A DNA stretch of 64,000 nucleotides from Paralithodes platypus (Eukaryota; Arthropoda; Malacostraca; Decapoda; Lithodidae): NCBI GenBank assembly GCA_032716605.1, contig CM064552.1:809081-873080 (forward strand), written 5' to 3'. The notes under the pieces were generated by a model, which saw only the letters and a list, made by a program, of their open reading frames with translations, did not search any database and was not told the origin of the DNA. The position numbers and the translations under genes are program-made. Of the stretch, positions 10,500 to 22,137 are shown one piece after another. Positions within the stretch are counted from its first letter, which is position 1, and every line of letters starts with the position of its first letter.

Positions 10500-10816
10500 G
10501 GGATCCGCCGCTGATGAGCTCGTCCTGGAATCTTTACGATTCTTTACAGGACTGAACATGCCATTTTTATCGGCAATAGCTCAGAGAAGAGTGTTGAGAG
10601 GGGAGAAGGGTGTTGGAGAGAGAGGAAGGTGTTGGAGTGGCTTTGTTATGAGTGTTTTGTCTGTATACGTCGTCAGGATGTCCCCTGACTGGGTGCAAGC
10701 ATGTGAAACATGCTAGGACGTACTACCGCACCCACTAAATGTCCGCCGTGGCAGGGATTCGATCCCGGGTCTTTCAGATTCACACGCGAGCGTGCTCACC
10801 ACTTGACCACCACGGC
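10500..10816 (-). mobile_element. tRNA-headed SINE-like element
   Basis: On the minus strand, 10816-10745 folds like a tRNA: a perfect 7-bp acceptor stem (GCCGTGG with CCACGGC), an A-box-like TGGTCAAGTGG, a B-box-like GGATCGAATCC and a 4/5-bp T stem. The body continues to about 10500, and part of it recurs near 13165-13270 and 46780-46935 (CGTCGTCAGGATGT, AAGCCACTCC blocks or complements). The D and anticodon arms pair poorly, so a functional tRNA is unlikely. Confidence 0.55.
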
Positions 10817-10830
10817 CTCCCTATGGGAAC

Positions 10831-11079
10831 TTAAGAGGGATTTGTTTCTTTCGACCCCCTTCTCCCTCATGTTTATCCCCATTAGTATTGTAGACGTTTT
10901 AAGACGGTTGCTCCTTTAGTTTGGCGACTTCAACATATTTCGTGCCATTTAGCGATGAGCGACCACAACATTATTCTACCATAAGATGTTCAATTTGTCT
11001 CGAAGTGGGGTCTTGTATTTGTTTAAGGTTTGATAGAGGTCTAGGGAGCAAACTAAACCCCCCTCCCCCCACCCCTTAA
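10831..11079 (-). mobile_element. TTAA-G element, shortened copy
   Basis: TTAAGAGGGATTT ... CCACCCCTTAA. The modular half is present but the hairpin region is degraded. Confidence 0.6.
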
Positions 11080-11084
11080 TTATC

Positions 11085-11900
11085 TCCATGCACTCCCGTT
11101 TGCTCTTACATTCTCTCCACTCACTTCTCTCTCGTCCCCCCTTTCTCTAACATTCCCTCCACTCACTTCTCTCTCTGCTTACATTCTCTCCACTCACTTC
11201 TCTCTCTCCTTACATTCCCTCCACTCACTGCTCTCTCTCCTTACATTATCTCCACTCACTTATATCTCTCCTTACATTCCCTCCACTCACTTCTCTCTCT
11301 CCTTACATTCTCTCCACTCACTTATATCTCTCCTTACATTCCCTCCACTCACTTCTCTCTCTCCTTACATTCTCTCCACTCACTTCTCTCTCTCCTCCCT
11401 CCTTCCTCTTACATTCTCTCCATTCACTTCTCTCTCTCGTCCCCCCTTTCTCTTAACATTCCCTCCACTTACTTCTCTCTCTCCTTACATTCTCTCCACT
11501 CACTTCTCTCTCTCCTCCCTCCTTCCTCTAACATTCCCTCCATTCACTTCTCTATCTCCTCCCTCCTTCCTCTTACATTCTCTCCATTCACTTCTCTCTC
11601 TCCTCCCTCCTTCCTCTAACATTCCCTCCACTCACTTCTCTCTCCTTCCTCTTACATTCTCTCCACTCACTTCTCTCTCTCTCTCCTTCCTCTTACATTC
11701 TCTCCACTCACTGCTCTCTCTTCCCTCTTACGTTCTCTCCTCTCACTTCTCTCTCGTCTCTCTTTCCTCATACATTCTCTCCACTAACTTCGCTCTCCTC
11801 TTACTTCTCTCTCTCTCCTCTTACATTCTCTCCACTCACTTCTCTCTCTCCTCCCGTATCTCTTATTTCTTTCCACCCTCATATTTCCTTCTTTCCCTCT
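11085..11900. repeat. Imperfect pyrimidine-rich minisatellite
   Basis: Repeated TTACATTCTCTCCACTCACTT-type units with CT spacers. No coding signal. Confidence 0.85.
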
Positions 11901-11949
11901 CCCTCATTTGTTCCTTCCCTCCTTCCTTCTTTTTATGTATAATGTATAA

Positions 11950-12780
11950 TCACCTTTGCCCTTTTGAGACCATGTATAAGCTATGTAATTGTATGTTTTT
12001 TACACTATTTCAATAAAGAACCAAATCCCTCCCAGCCTCCTTCCCCTCCCTCCCTCCCTCCTCATCCTGCACCTCCTCCTCCCTCCTCCCTCTTACCTGT
12101 ACAGCTTGAGGCACGTAAACAAACTGTGACCACACTCCATTTTCTATGCAATTTAACTCCATTTTCTATTACCCAGACTAAATCATCTAACCCACTTAGA
12201 CAAACAAACCCCACAAAACACACTCCCACCATAAGAAAAAAAAACAAGAAAACTCTAATGAACAAAGAAACCAGCTTGATATTTATGTTTGGGAGTTGCC
12301 AGGTACCGCCAGAACACACCCTTTGCCCTACCTCGCCTGGGATTCCCGACATCGTGATAGTGTGTGCAGTGTGGCCAATTTAGCTACTTTCTCGCAAGAT
12401 CTAGAGGCAATTATTTACATGAATTTTAGCTATATTCTTAAGCTTTGAGCCATTTTGATAAATATTTTAGAGATTGTGACATTGCGCTAGTGATTTTAGG
12501 TATTTATGTATTGTCTATCGGCCTCTTAGCTACCTTTGAGAGCGGATCTAGCGGTATTATGTGTCTTGAAGTGGTAACCCTGGAAAGTGGTGAGTATGTC
12601 GCCCAGGGGGTTGCCAAGGCCGCGGCTTTCACGCCCAGTTGGGCTAACTTTGAGAATTCGTTGAGGACGAAAGTTGGCGGGTTTTAGGTTGCCTTTTTAG
12701 ACACTATAAATCACATCATAATACCTTAAAGATACCCTCAGTCCATATTTCAAACTAAATTTGTAAACAATTTCGGTAGC
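11950..12780. other. No supported gene
   Basis: Open frames at 11964-12383 and 12445-12687 lack recognisable domains, homologous blocks elsewhere in the window or splice context. Confidence 0.4.
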
Positions 12781-12789
12781 ATAATGCTG

Positions 12790-13050
12790 TGTGCTCTACG
12801 AAGAGGGGGTGGTATACACAGAGAGCTCTGAGGAACACTGATTATTGTAATAGCGGTAGAATAGTGAGAGATGCAACATTTCAGCGAATAGAGAGAGACT
12901 GCAGATAATTGGTGAGTGGACGTGAGTTAATGAGACGGAAGGCTTTCTTTTCTGCTTTGTCTAGAAGTGCTGTGAGAAGATCCTCCCCACTCGTGTGAAC
13001 AATACTTAATACATGGACGCACTGTGCCCCTATACAGAGCAAAAAACAGA
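12790..13050 (-). mobile_element. Jockey/I-like LINE relic
   Basis: The complement carries the same 3' coding text as 38870-39060 (CACAGTGC, GAGTATTGTTCAC-like, GAAAG...TTCCGT...TTAACTC). Heavily mutated. Confidence 0.6.
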
Positions 13051-13422
13051 ATATATATAAGTGACTGTATTGGTCATGTCCTGGGTCCATACTTGAGGTC
13101 AAAGGTCAGACTGGTTGGTATGTAGTGGCTTCCTGGGTCTATCAGGTCAGATCAGGTGAAGGTTTTGAGGAATAAGCCTTTACAACGGCACCTGTAGTTA
13201 CTTTCTACTTTTCCTAATTTCTGAAGTGGAGAAGTGGTGTTGGAGAGAGAGAGAAAGGTGGGAGTGGCTTTGTTATGTGTGTATAGTTATTGATATTGGT
13301 GTCTCTATCTACAGTATATATGTACCGTACCTGAATCCATATTTCTCTTCTGACAGCCAAGTCTAATTGTGAACGTATCTGCAGTATATGTTTATTTTGT
13401 CCTCTCTCTTTCTCACTCTCAC

Positions 13423-13452
13423 CCCCCCCCCCCCCCCCCTCTCTCTCTCTCT

Positions 13453-13518
<66 letters not shown>

Positions 13519-13545
13519 ATATATATATATATATATATATATACA
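13423..13545. repeat. C-run, CT and (TA)n compound microsatellite
   Basis: Poly-C, then CT, then about 40 TA units with interruptions. Confidence 0.95.
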
Positions 13546-13579
13546 CCCGGTATATATATATATACCGGTATATATTAGT

Positions 13580-14240
13580 TGAGCCGCCGCCGGCCTGTGT
13601 GTACGTGACCCCACCCTACCTACATACTCTCTAGGTTGAATAATAATAAACCTGTTGTTGGTAATGACGTCACAGTAAGTTACCGGGAACCTGGTGTGCC
13701 TTCCCCCGGTCCATGGGTGTGGTGGTGGTGAGCGGGGGTATCACACTAATGCTACATCCGGTCGCTGTACAGTCAGGTCGGTCGATAATCAAATCGGCCT
13801 TGGGCAGAAATGGGTTGGGATCCAAACGGCCGCGCTCTCATGCCACTACGGCCCATGTCGGATCAAAACGGCGGCGCTCCCATGCCACTACGGTCCATCT
13901 TGTCATGTAGCCCCTACACCCGCCATCACACGGTTACCTGTACCCGATAATATTTACCAGAGTCTTATTTATATACCGGTACTTATTTTGTATATTTATA
14001 TTTTATCTTATTTTAATTTATTATATATTTATTTATGTATTTTTTATTTGTATTACTATTATTATTTTATGAAGGGGACAAAAGGTAAAGCTATCTGTAA
14101 CTAGCTCCCCCCCCCCTCTGTTTTTAACGGGGTACAGTATCGGATACATGACTCCTACAGCACGTTGGCGTCATTTTCACTCATTCCACACAATCATTGA
14201 ACAATTGTATTCAGCATAGGAATGACCTGATGACTTCTTG
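13580..14240. other. No gene seen
   Basis: Contains a near-duplicate pair of about 40 bp around 13830-13900 (CCATGCCACTACGG blocks) and AT-rich sequence. The open frame at 13694-14104 has no domain. Confidence 0.4.
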
Positions 14241-14244
14241 CTGT

Positions 14245-14509
14245 TTAAGGGGAGGTTTTTGTTTTCTCTGGACTTCCTTCTCCTTCATGTTCAGCCCCAT
14301 TAGTTTTGAGATTTTTAAGACGTTCGCCTAATTAGTTTGGCGAGTTTATGACCTCCCTCCCCATTTCTCTGTCAATATGAAGACCTTTCGAGCCATTTAG
14401 GTGTCGATTTCTCCTGATACCAAGCCTGTAGTTTAGGAGGAAGTAGCCATTGGCCAGGACATTATTCTACCAAAATAATGTACAAATTTATCTCAAGGGG
14501 GTCCTGGGG

Positions 14510-14554
<45 letters not shown>

Positions 14555-14586
14555 CTCTAGGGAACAAACTAGATACCTCCGCTTAA
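14245..14586 (-). mobile_element. TTAA-G element copy
   Basis: TTAAGGGGAGGTTTTTG ... ACCTCCGCTTAA; modular half first; a T-run of about 28 is inserted near the right end. Its right TTAA is shared with the family D element that follows. Confidence 0.75.
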
Positions 14587-14798
14587 CCTCTTGACGATTA
14601 TGTTAGTGATAATGTTAGTTTATTCTGGCTATCATTAGACGATTATATTCAGAGCTGGAAGGATATATGGAAGTCAGAGGGTTGATTGGGCCAGTCTTTA
14701 CCCTTTTATCTCCCACAGATCCTTCCTAAGCTGTATAAGATCGTCTAAAGAAAACCAGAATACACTGTTAAAATGCGTCATAATCCTGAAGGGATTAA
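14583..14798. mobile_element. Family D TTAA element
   Basis: Starts TTAACCTCTTGACGATTATG and ends CTGAAGGGATTAA, with palindromic TCATTAGACGATTATATTCAG / AAGCTGTATAAGATCGTCT blocks. It shares TTAA with TTAA-G copies on both sides. Confidence 0.7.
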
Positions 14799-15010
14799 GG
14801 GGAGATTTTTAGTTTGCTCCTTAGACACTATATACATAAATCAATAATAAATGTATATACCTTCGAGATGAATTTGTACATTTTTCCTCGTAAACAACTA
14901 TATAATTAAATAATATTAGATATAATCCTCTTCGAGTAATTTTTGACATCTTTCCTCGTTAATTACAGGCTCGCTATCGCTTGCCAGGGTAAGACCGGGA
15001 ACAGGCCTCT
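14795..15010 (+). mobile_element. TTAA-G element, partial and degenerate
   Basis: TTAAGGGGAGATTTTTAG start, GTACATTTTTCCTCG and GGCTCGCTATCGCTTGCCAGG; the modules are missing. Confidence 0.6.
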
Positions 15011-15049
15011 CAGCCTTGCGAGTTAGTAAGACTCAAACACACACACACT

Positions 15050-15092
<43 letters not shown>

Positions 15093-15094
<2 letters not shown>

Positions 15095-15365
15095 CCAGAC
15101 GCCGTGATTCCCGAAGGGGTGGCCACGAACGAAACGGTCCCATGCACCTCTGTCCCCAGTCAGTCGACGCCTCTCCTCCCATCCAGCACCGCCTTCACTC
15201 ATATACTTCTTAACGCCATCCTTCCATTTCTCCCTCTCTGTCATATTCTACCTCACTCGTACACTCTCTTAGTCATTATCTCGCTTTCCATACGTTCCAC
15301 ATGGCTGAACCATCTCAAGGTGTTCCTGTTAACACTTTCCAGCACATCTACATCCACACCACACC
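15093..15365 (-). mobile_element. RTE-like LINE, 3'-end fragment
   Basis: The complement aligns with the 3' end of the element at 17462-18905 (GGCCACGAACGAA, GTCCCCAGTCAGTCGACGCC). Like it, it abuts a microsatellite, here (TA)n at 15063-15092. Confidence 0.75.
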
Positions 15366-15449
15366 TCTCTTACTTAACCCTGGCAATTAACCCTTTTTAT
15401 ACCGCGGGAAGTCTTTTTGAATTAATTCAAAACCTTATAATTAATTTGA

Positions 15450-15660
15450 CTAACAAAATTGGGTGAAAGGTCTTAAAGTAGCCTCAATTCTTTAGCGATT
15501 TTTAAGGATTTTGTCCCATAAGCTTGGCGATCATAAGCCGTTTCACCCCATTCGTATGTTGATTTAGTTTTCTGGCGAGCGATAACGAGCCTGCAACTTA
15601 GAAGAATGTGTACAATTTTCTAACGACAAACGTACAATTTTAGCTTCAAGTGGAATAGGC
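15450..15660. mobile_element. TTAA-G element, degenerate remnant
   Basis: GGTGAAAGGTCTTAAAG, GTTTCACCCCATTCG and CTGGCGAGCGATAACGAGCC are still visible; the ends are lost. Confidence 0.5.
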
Positions 15661-15801
15661 TATATGGTGCATTTTGTAGTTGGGAGAGGTCACACCTATC
15701 CATGGCAGGGAGTCAAACCGAAGCAATTTTGTTTGAAGACTTGAATGAACATGAGAAGGAATAGAGGAAAACTAACATGAAATAGCATCGTTCTGACCAT
15801 T

Positions 15802-16036
15802 TTATCCCTCTCTGACATATGACGCGATTTTGAGCCTATTGGGGATACTTTAAAGCCTTTGTTACCATCAGGGGTATTTAGAAACCTTTAGTTTAGTTAC
15901 TTCAACCTCTGCAGTTGTCTTTGAGTTAGCTGTGGGCAGAAAACTAATTTTGGAGAGGTAATTATAAGAGTGAGAGAACTCTATTTCGTATTGCTAATCT
16001 GGCAACCTCTGCGTCATACATGCGTGAAAGGGTTAA
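15802..16036 (+). mobile_element. Family C TTAA element
   Basis: TTATCCCTCTCTGACATATG ... CATGCGTGAAAGGGTTAA, closely similar to the copies at 1800-2032 (opposite sense) and 45818-46052. Confidence 0.8.
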
Positions 16037-16177
16037 CACTTTCATAGACATAATTTGAACTATACACCATAATTACAGCGACACATATATAAGAATGGAC
16101 TCTGCTTTTGTTTGACACCCTGGTCCATGGTATAATTACTATCAACAGGTAGGCTCTCACGCAGGTATTGGGTAGTG

Positions 16178-16650
16178 AGGGGAGGTTTTTAGTTTCCTCC
16201 CTACACCTCCATCAAACTGTTATAAGAATGCCCCCAAGAACCCCCGGGGGTTTTGAGATAAATTTGTTCAGTATTTGGTAGAAAAATTTCCCCCAAAAGG
16301 CCGGTTCTTCAAAAATGGCATGGATGGCATAATTATTTTCAATTTGACATAATGGGGCAAAAGGTCTAAACAATTACCAAACTAATATGGCGACCATCTT
16401 AAAATGTCAAAACTAATGGGGCTAAGCATGAGGAAGAAAGGTGTCCAGGAAAAAAAAAAATTTAGAAAAAATCTACCCGTCCACAATTTGAAGCCAAAAT
16501 GGCACGAAAGGTCTTTAAAATATTTTGACAAAAATGGGGCGAAAGGTCTTAAAATTGACAGAGAAAGGGGGCGAACGTTTTCAAATATCAAAACCAATGG
16601 GCTAAACATGAGGGAGAAGGGGGTACAGAAAAATGAAACCGCCTCGTAAA
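16178..16650 (+). mobile_element. TTAA-G element copy with duplicated modular half
   Basis: GAGGGGAGGTTTTTAG start. The CATGAGG..GAAGG block appears twice (about 16430 and 16610), with GGCACGAAAGGTC modules between, so the modular half is duplicated. Confidence 0.6.
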
Positions 16651-17019
16651 GTCAATAAATTCCAACACCTGGATCGTCACGTACAGTATCTCACCACAAT
16701 AATACTAGGTGGGTTTTTTTGTTTACCCGCCAGCTGACGTCACAGGCTTCTTGACCAATCGAAGCCGAGATGCGCCGAGAAAGCAAAATTGTGTTCGGTT
16801 TCGAGCCTACTTGTTATATAAAAAAATCCATTGTTAATCTACCAAGCATCTTTCAGTATACCAGCACTGGGTTAATATTCCAACAAATGTGTTGATTAAT
16901 TGAATATATTTTATCCATGTCTGATAAACAGCAACAGAAACAAAGAAGCAAACAACATCAACAAACTCGACAGCTAATTAATATCCATATTCTACAAAGG
17001 CTAAATATTACGGTTGTTC

Positions 17020-17203
17020 TGTCTTGTGTTTTGTGTTTCCCTGTTCTTGCTCTGTCTTGAGTCGGCCACCCCCAAGACAATACAAACAAAAACATAACAA
17101 AATAGAGTAAAATAGAAAATAAAAATAAAAATAGGAAAAGTGGGGATTGGGCCTGAGCATATACATACATACATACATACATACATACATACATACATAC
17201 ATA
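17020..17203 (-). repeat. Dispersed repeat next to (ACAT)n microsatellite
   Basis: GAGTCGGCCACCCCCA and GGGGATTGGGCCTGAGCATATA followed by the CATA repeat. The same text recurs at 44020-44110, 45290-45385 and 61015-61150. Confidence 0.7.
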
Positions 17204-17446
17204 CAAATACAATATTATAGATCACTGTTATAGAGTTCATAGGTAGGCCAGAAATCGTGAACCCGGACCTCTGTAACTCAAAAAGGGCTAACTTAAAATA
17301 TAAAACTTGAAAACAACTTAAAAGTTAACGTTCAAATTAATTTAACGAACTCATTAAAATTAAAAACTATCAAAACGACAACACACTAAACATAATCTAT
17401 ATGTAGATTTTCTTTAATTTATCGGAAATTAAACTTTGAAAATAAC

Positions 17447-17465
17447 TATCTATCTATCTATCTAT
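17447..17465. repeat. (TATC)n at the 3' end of the RTE-like LINE
   Basis: Short tetranucleotide tail flush with the element end on the minus strand. Confidence 0.8.
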
Positions 17466-18905
17466 TGCCTGACGCCGCGATCCCCGAAGGGGTGGCCACG
17501 AACGAACCGCCCCCATGCACCTCTGTCCCCAGTCAGTCGACGCCCCTCCCCCCAACCAGCACCGCCTTCGTTCATGTACTTCCTCACTCCATCCTTCCAC
17601 CTCTCATTCAGTCTACCTCTCCCTCTCTGTCCCTCCACCTCGCTCTCGTACATCCTCTTAGTCATTCTCTCGCTTTCCATACGTTCCATATGGCCGAACC
17701 ATCTCAAGTTGTTCCTTTTCACACTTTCCAGCACATCTACCTCCACACCACACCTCCTTCTTACTTCCTCATTAGTCTGTCTATCCCTCCATGTAACTCC
17801 GCACGCACTTCTTAAGTAATTCATTTCCACTGCTCTCACTCTTGGTCTGAGTCTCTCAACCAACGTCCATGCTTCGCTTCCGTAAGTCAGTGTCGGGATT
17901 ACCACACTGTCATGCAAGGACTTCTTCACTTCCATACTGACCACCCTATTTCTTGTTACTGCTTTTAGCGTTCCTACAACCCTCTTCCCCTGTTGTACCC
18001 TCTCCCGCACTTCTTCATCCATAGTCCCATCTTTACTCAACACACTGCCCAGATACTTAAAAGAGTTGACGATCTCCATAGCCTGACCGTTCAGCTTCAC
18101 CTCACACTCTGTGACTTCACCCCTTTCGAAGACCGTAACCTTGCTCTTCCCCGCATTTACCTTCAAATTCCGTTTTTCGCACACTGTTCTAAACTCATTT
18201 ACCAGACTCTGCAACTCCCATTCATTATCACTCATCAGAACTGTATCATCCGCAAACAGCAGTATAGGTAGCTTCCACTCAATTCCCTCCCTTTTCAGCG
18301 ATACACCAACATCCACTGCTCTTGATAGTATTTCTTTCATGACTCCATCCATATATACAGTAAACAACCACGGGGACATCACACACCCCTATTCCAAACC
18401 AACATTCAGGTCAAAGAACTTGCTCTGCTCACTCTCCACACGTACTGCCGCCTTTGCACCCTCATACATGCTCTTCACTGCTTTCAGCAACTTGCCCTCT
18501 ACTCCGTATATTCTAAGTACTTTCCGCAAACCTTCTCTATCCACTCTGTCATAGGCCTTCTCCAAGTCCATAAAGGCAACATACACCTTTTGTTTCTTCT
18601 CCAGATACTTCTCCACAACACAATTCAGGGTAAAAATCTGATCTACACATCCTCTTCCCTTCCTAAAACCTCCCTGCTCGTCGCCTATCCATTTCTCCGT
18701 TCTCACTCTCACTCTCTCAAGCACTACCCTACTGTAAACTTTCCCTACTACGCTTAGAAGACATATTCCTCGGTGGTTACCACACACTCCTCTTTCCCCT
18801 TTGCCCTTATATAGGGGGACTATTATGCCAGTCTTCCAGTCATCGGGTGCACTCCCCTTCTCCCATGCTAGTTTGCACATTTTCCAAGCTTATAATATCC
18901 ACAAT
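17462..18905 (-). pseudogene. RTE-like LINE, reverse transcriptase and 3' end, 5'-truncated
   Basis: Non-LTR retrotransposon ORF2 remnant in two overlapping frames. 18880-18389 holds the RT fingers/palm (DWKTGIIVPLYKGKG, GNHRGICLLS, QGGFRKGRGCVDQI, FMDLEKAYDRV). 18382-17462 holds MSPWLFTVYMDGV, FADDTVLMSD (catalytic DD intact), FKYLGSVLSKDG, PTLTYGSEAWTL and the C-terminal LRWFGHMERM motif. A stop and frameshift near 18385 (VGLE* where VGLRQGC is expected) disrupts it. The WFGH C-terminus suggests the RTE group; clade assignment by eye is tentative. It is truncated at about 18905 and lacks the endonuclease. Confidence 0.85.
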
Positions 18906-19015
18906 CTGGCTGTAAATTTGCACACGTGTTACCATGCCGATTCTTGCCAATTGCTCGAAACATGAACTCGATTGCTATAGACCTTTTTGAGTTACAGAGG
19001 TTAACCCTATATGGT
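18890..19015. repeat. Family E element remnant
   Basis: CTGGCTGTAAATTTGCACACG ... TTTTGAGTTACAGAGGTTAA. Related copies lie near 17265, 19465, 34735-34867, 43704-43838 and 47540. Confidence 0.5.
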
Positions 19016-19029
19016 GCAAGGCAGGTCAT

Positions 19030-19300
19030 TTTTGGAACCTCCCAGTTTTACTCCATTAGCTTGGAGATTTTAAGACGTTTCATCGCATTAGTTTGGCGAT
19101 TACCGGTATATGATGCTTCAACCCAATAAGATGTCGATTTTTCCTGGGTGAGCGATAGCGAGCCCGCAATTTGGGAGAAGCCGGCCGGGTCATTTTTCTA
19201 CCGAAAAATGTACACATTTAGCTTGAAGGGGGTCTGGGGGACGTTATTTTAGTTTGAAGGGGGTTTGGAGAGGCGTTTGTCCAAGTCTAGCGGGTAAACT
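19030..19300 (-). mobile_element. TTAA-G element, degenerate copy
   Basis: TTTTAAGACG, GGGTGAGCGATAGCGAGCCCG, CATTTTTCTACCGAAAAATG hairpin and GAAGGGGGTCTGGGG; no intact ends. Confidence 0.6.
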
Positions 19301-19544
19301 AAAAACACATTGTTCGAAAATGGCTAAAACCAATAAAAACCTCGATATTAATATAACCAAATATCCTAATAACCCCCAAGATGTTGCACCAGATAGTGTT
19401 AAGAGTCGAGATTGGCACCAGGCCTATCTATACTGAACAGGGTAGCCCGGTACCCTTTGCCAAGTAACATTAACCTCTATAACTTACACACGACTAGACT
19501 CATCGGGCCAATAGTTGTACCATTTGGGAAGGGTCGGATAGGGA

Positions 19545-19733
19545 ATAGGTGTGGACATTTACAGCCCATTTGCTCTAACCCTTTATGAACAATAGGTGTG
19601 GACATTTACAGCCCATTTGCTCTAACCCTTTATGAACAATAGGTGTGGACATTTACAGCCCATTTGCTCTAACCCTTTATGAACAATAGGTGTGGACATT
19701 TACAGCCCATTTGCTCTATCCCATTATGAACAA
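19545..19733. repeat. 47-bp tandem repeat (4 units)
   Basis: Unit starts ATAGGTGTGGACATTTACAG; starts at 19545, 19592, 19639 and 19686; nearly identical. It derives from family E-like text (TTTACAGCCCATTTG). Confidence 0.9.
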
Positions 19734-19739
19734 TAGAGG

Positions 19740-20098
19740 TTAAGGGGACAGTGGCTGTTTGTTTGGTCTATTAATTAATTTATTCATATATTTTTTTAGT
19801 TTCCTCCCTAGACCTCCATCAAGCTTAGAAAAACACCCCATCAAGATAAATTTGTAAATTTTTCGGTAGAAAAATGTCCCGGCCAAAGGCCGATTCCTCT
19901 TAAAATTGCAGGCTCGCTATTGCTCGCCAGGAAATAATCGACACTAAATGGCACGGAAGGTCTTAAAATTGACAACGAAAGGGGGCGAAAGGTGTTAAAA
20001 TCGCCAAACTAATGGGCCGAACGTCTTATAATCTCAAAACTAGTGGGGCTAAACATTAGGGAGAAGGGGGTCCAGAAAAACGGTCTTCCTCCCCTTAA
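19740..20098 (+). mobile_element. TTAA-G element, complete copy
   Basis: TTAAGGGGACAGTGGCTG ... CTTCCTCCCCTTAA. All internal marks present. It shares its subtype with 36460-36830 (GTTTGTTTGGTC near the left end). Confidence 0.8.
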
Positions 20099-20349
20099 GA
20101 GTCAAGATGTGTGGCCTATGTATTATGAACAGGCTAGTCGTTTGCCTACGTGCTGTGTGTTTACAACTCTCTGTAACTATATATCTACATACATATATTT
20201 TTTGTGTAGCTGAGGGTAAATTGCCATGTCCCCATCTTCATTATTTGTAGGGGAATTTGATGTTAATTACGAAAACTAGTCCGTAATATAGGGAAATTCG
20301 CTGCTAAGGGATTTAGTTCACCACCAGCTGAAACAAAAATAAATAAATA

Positions 20350-20520
20350 AATAAGAACATAAGAAAATGGGAGTCTGCATAAAGCCGATCGGCCCACACA
20401 AGGCAGATCCCTGTCACACCCAACCCCAATTACAAGGCCCAATTATAGGCCCAACTCACTAATACCTTGAGTACTGACCCCCACCAAAACGGTCAGAGAT
20501 TAACACAAGATAACGGGGGT
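20350..20520 (+). repeat. Dispersed repeat starting AAGAACATAAGAAAATGG
   Basis: About 150 bp, repeated at 47608-47760 (GGGAGTCTGCA..AAGCCGAT, GGCAGATCCCTGTCACACCC, ACCAAAACGGTCAGAG). I recall similar text as a common crustacean interspersed repeat; that memory is not checked. Confidence 0.7.
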
Positions 20521-20754
20521 CTGCTGAGCGAGACTAGCCTATAGTTCGCTTCCTGTCTATAGCTCTCTCTCGTTGGGGTTTTCCAGCATCCTGTCTGTTC
20601 TTACCTAGATTTCTGTGCTCTTAAAGTTGCTTGTTTCGTGTTCTTGAATTTTTTGCTCTCAGATGTGGTTGCTTCCTCCGAGCCCCAAAACTCCAAACTG
20701 AAAGATATATTCACTAGGCATATAGAAGGAAATTTTTTTTTTTTTTTCTTTTTT

Positions 20755-20885
20755 TTTTCTATGTGATTGAGGGAGGCAAAAGGCATAACTGCCTATAGCG
20801 AGTGCCTCCCCCATAGTTGAAAGAGTGACAGGGCCAAAATCAAGGGACGTTCGAGCCAAAATGCCTGGACACACTAATGCTAAGT
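20755..20885 (-). mobile_element. Jockey/I-like LINE, 3'-end relic
   Basis: The complement contains GTGTCCAGGCAT, CCCTGTCACTCTTTCAACTA, GGGGGAGGCACTCG and TTTTGCCTCCCTCA, matching 39265-39375. Confidence 0.7.
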
Positions 20886-20954
20886 CTATTTAAACAATAA
20901 TAGTCAAGAGGTATACAGACTTAGTACAGCCTCCAGAATATTTAACCCCTTTAG

Positions 20955-21110
20955 CACGATGGATGGATGGGACTCGTTAGCCTTGGTCGGCAACCCATCT
21001 AGGGGAGTAAACCTTATACAAAATCTGGGTGAATGGGACTCGTCAGCCTTGGTCGGCAACCTGTCTAGGGGAGTAAACCTGATACAAATCGTTACTGCTT
21101 GCATAAGGGT
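20955..21110 (+). repeat. Tandemly duplicated block of about 65 bp
   Basis: Two units with GGGACTCGT.AGCCTTGGTC and TCTAGGGGAGTAAACCT. Confidence 0.8.
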
Positions 21111-21349
21111 GAAGCAGGTTAGTGGATGGACTAGCCGAACACCACTGTAAAAAAATAGTGCTAAAAGATACATGGAGGGCCTCGGGATCGGACGGATCCT
21201 AAATTGAGTGGTCAATCCTGCAAGTCCCTCAGTAAACTGGCAAGGGTTGTCCCTCTTACAGGGGATAGGTCCACTTGGGGGCCTTCTGTGTATGGCCACC
21301 CTCATTAAGGGTAGTAAGGCAATAGATAGATAGATAGACGCCTTTTCAC

Positions 21350-21604
21350 CTTTGATTCTGGTTATTTTTCGGTAGCAAGAATGTTCCGGCCGAAGGCCGG
21401 TTCCTCTTATAATTACAGGCTCGCTATCTTTCTCCAGGAAAAAATCGATACCTAAATGACACGATAGATCATAAAATTGACAACGAAATGGTGCTAAAGA
21501 TGCTAAAATCGCCAAACTAATGGGCCGAGCGTCTTAAAATGTCAAAACTAATAGGGCTACTACACGAGGGAGAAAGGGGTCCAGAAAAACGACCCATCTC
21601 CCCA
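21350..21604 (+). mobile_element. TTAA-G element, 5'-truncated
   Basis: Hairpin GGCCGAAGGCC, GGCTCGCTATC and modules through GAGGGAGAAAGGGG; ends CATCTCCCC without TTAA. Confidence 0.6.
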
Positions 21605-21644
21605 TATTCAAAAGTTATTCTGTAAGGGTGTTCCTGGAGCTGTT

Positions 21645-22050
21645 TTAACCCGTACAATACCGGGGACATATTTCTCATCATATTTTGGCAACTATTAGAC
21701 GAGTTTATTGAGCTTAGGAAAGACGTCTACCAATTATAAGGCTACAGACTGTCTCGATGCATTTCTTTAGCTACTATATATCCTTCCCAAGCAACAGAAA
21801 ATCGTCTATGTATAGCTAAGATAACAATACAAAGACGTCGACGGTACAGTAGGGGTTATTAAACTCGTTCGGTGTGGCTGACGGGGTTTTCATCGGGTAT
21901 GGGCTGCCATCAGACGATTTTATGGGCCTTAGGTTGGACCTCCAGGACTTAAAGGCTGCACAACTATATCAATTAACCCTTTCACTACCCCAGATCCTTC
22001 CTAACCTGAATGGGGAGCCAGGTACACTCGGGATGTCATAGTCTCTAGCA
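21645..22050. mobile_element. Family D-type TTAA elements (two, abutting)
   Basis: TTAACCCGTACAATACCGGG ... CGACGGTACAGTAGGGGTTA, then a second palindromic set (CATCAGACGATTTTATGGGC, TTAACCCTTTCACTACC, ATCCTTCCTAACCTGAAT). Confidence 0.6.
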
Positions 22051-22137
22051 CACTCATAAGAATTTGTGGATCCCCTATATTTTTCTGTATGCAATTATAA
22101 CCATCTGGATTGTATTTTGGATAGAACTTGCTTTTCA

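Noticed and set aside
10745..10816. Functional tRNA gene on the minus strand
   Set aside because: Acceptor stem is perfect, but the D and anticodon arms do not pair well and a repeated SINE-like body follows; treated as a SINE head.
11964..12383. 139-residue Pro-rich open frame
   Set aside because: Lies in pyrimidine-rich low-complexity sequence; composition explains it.
12445..12687. 80-residue open frame with a hydrophobic segment
   Set aside because: No homologue in the window, no recognisable domain, no splice or promoter evidence; too short to support.
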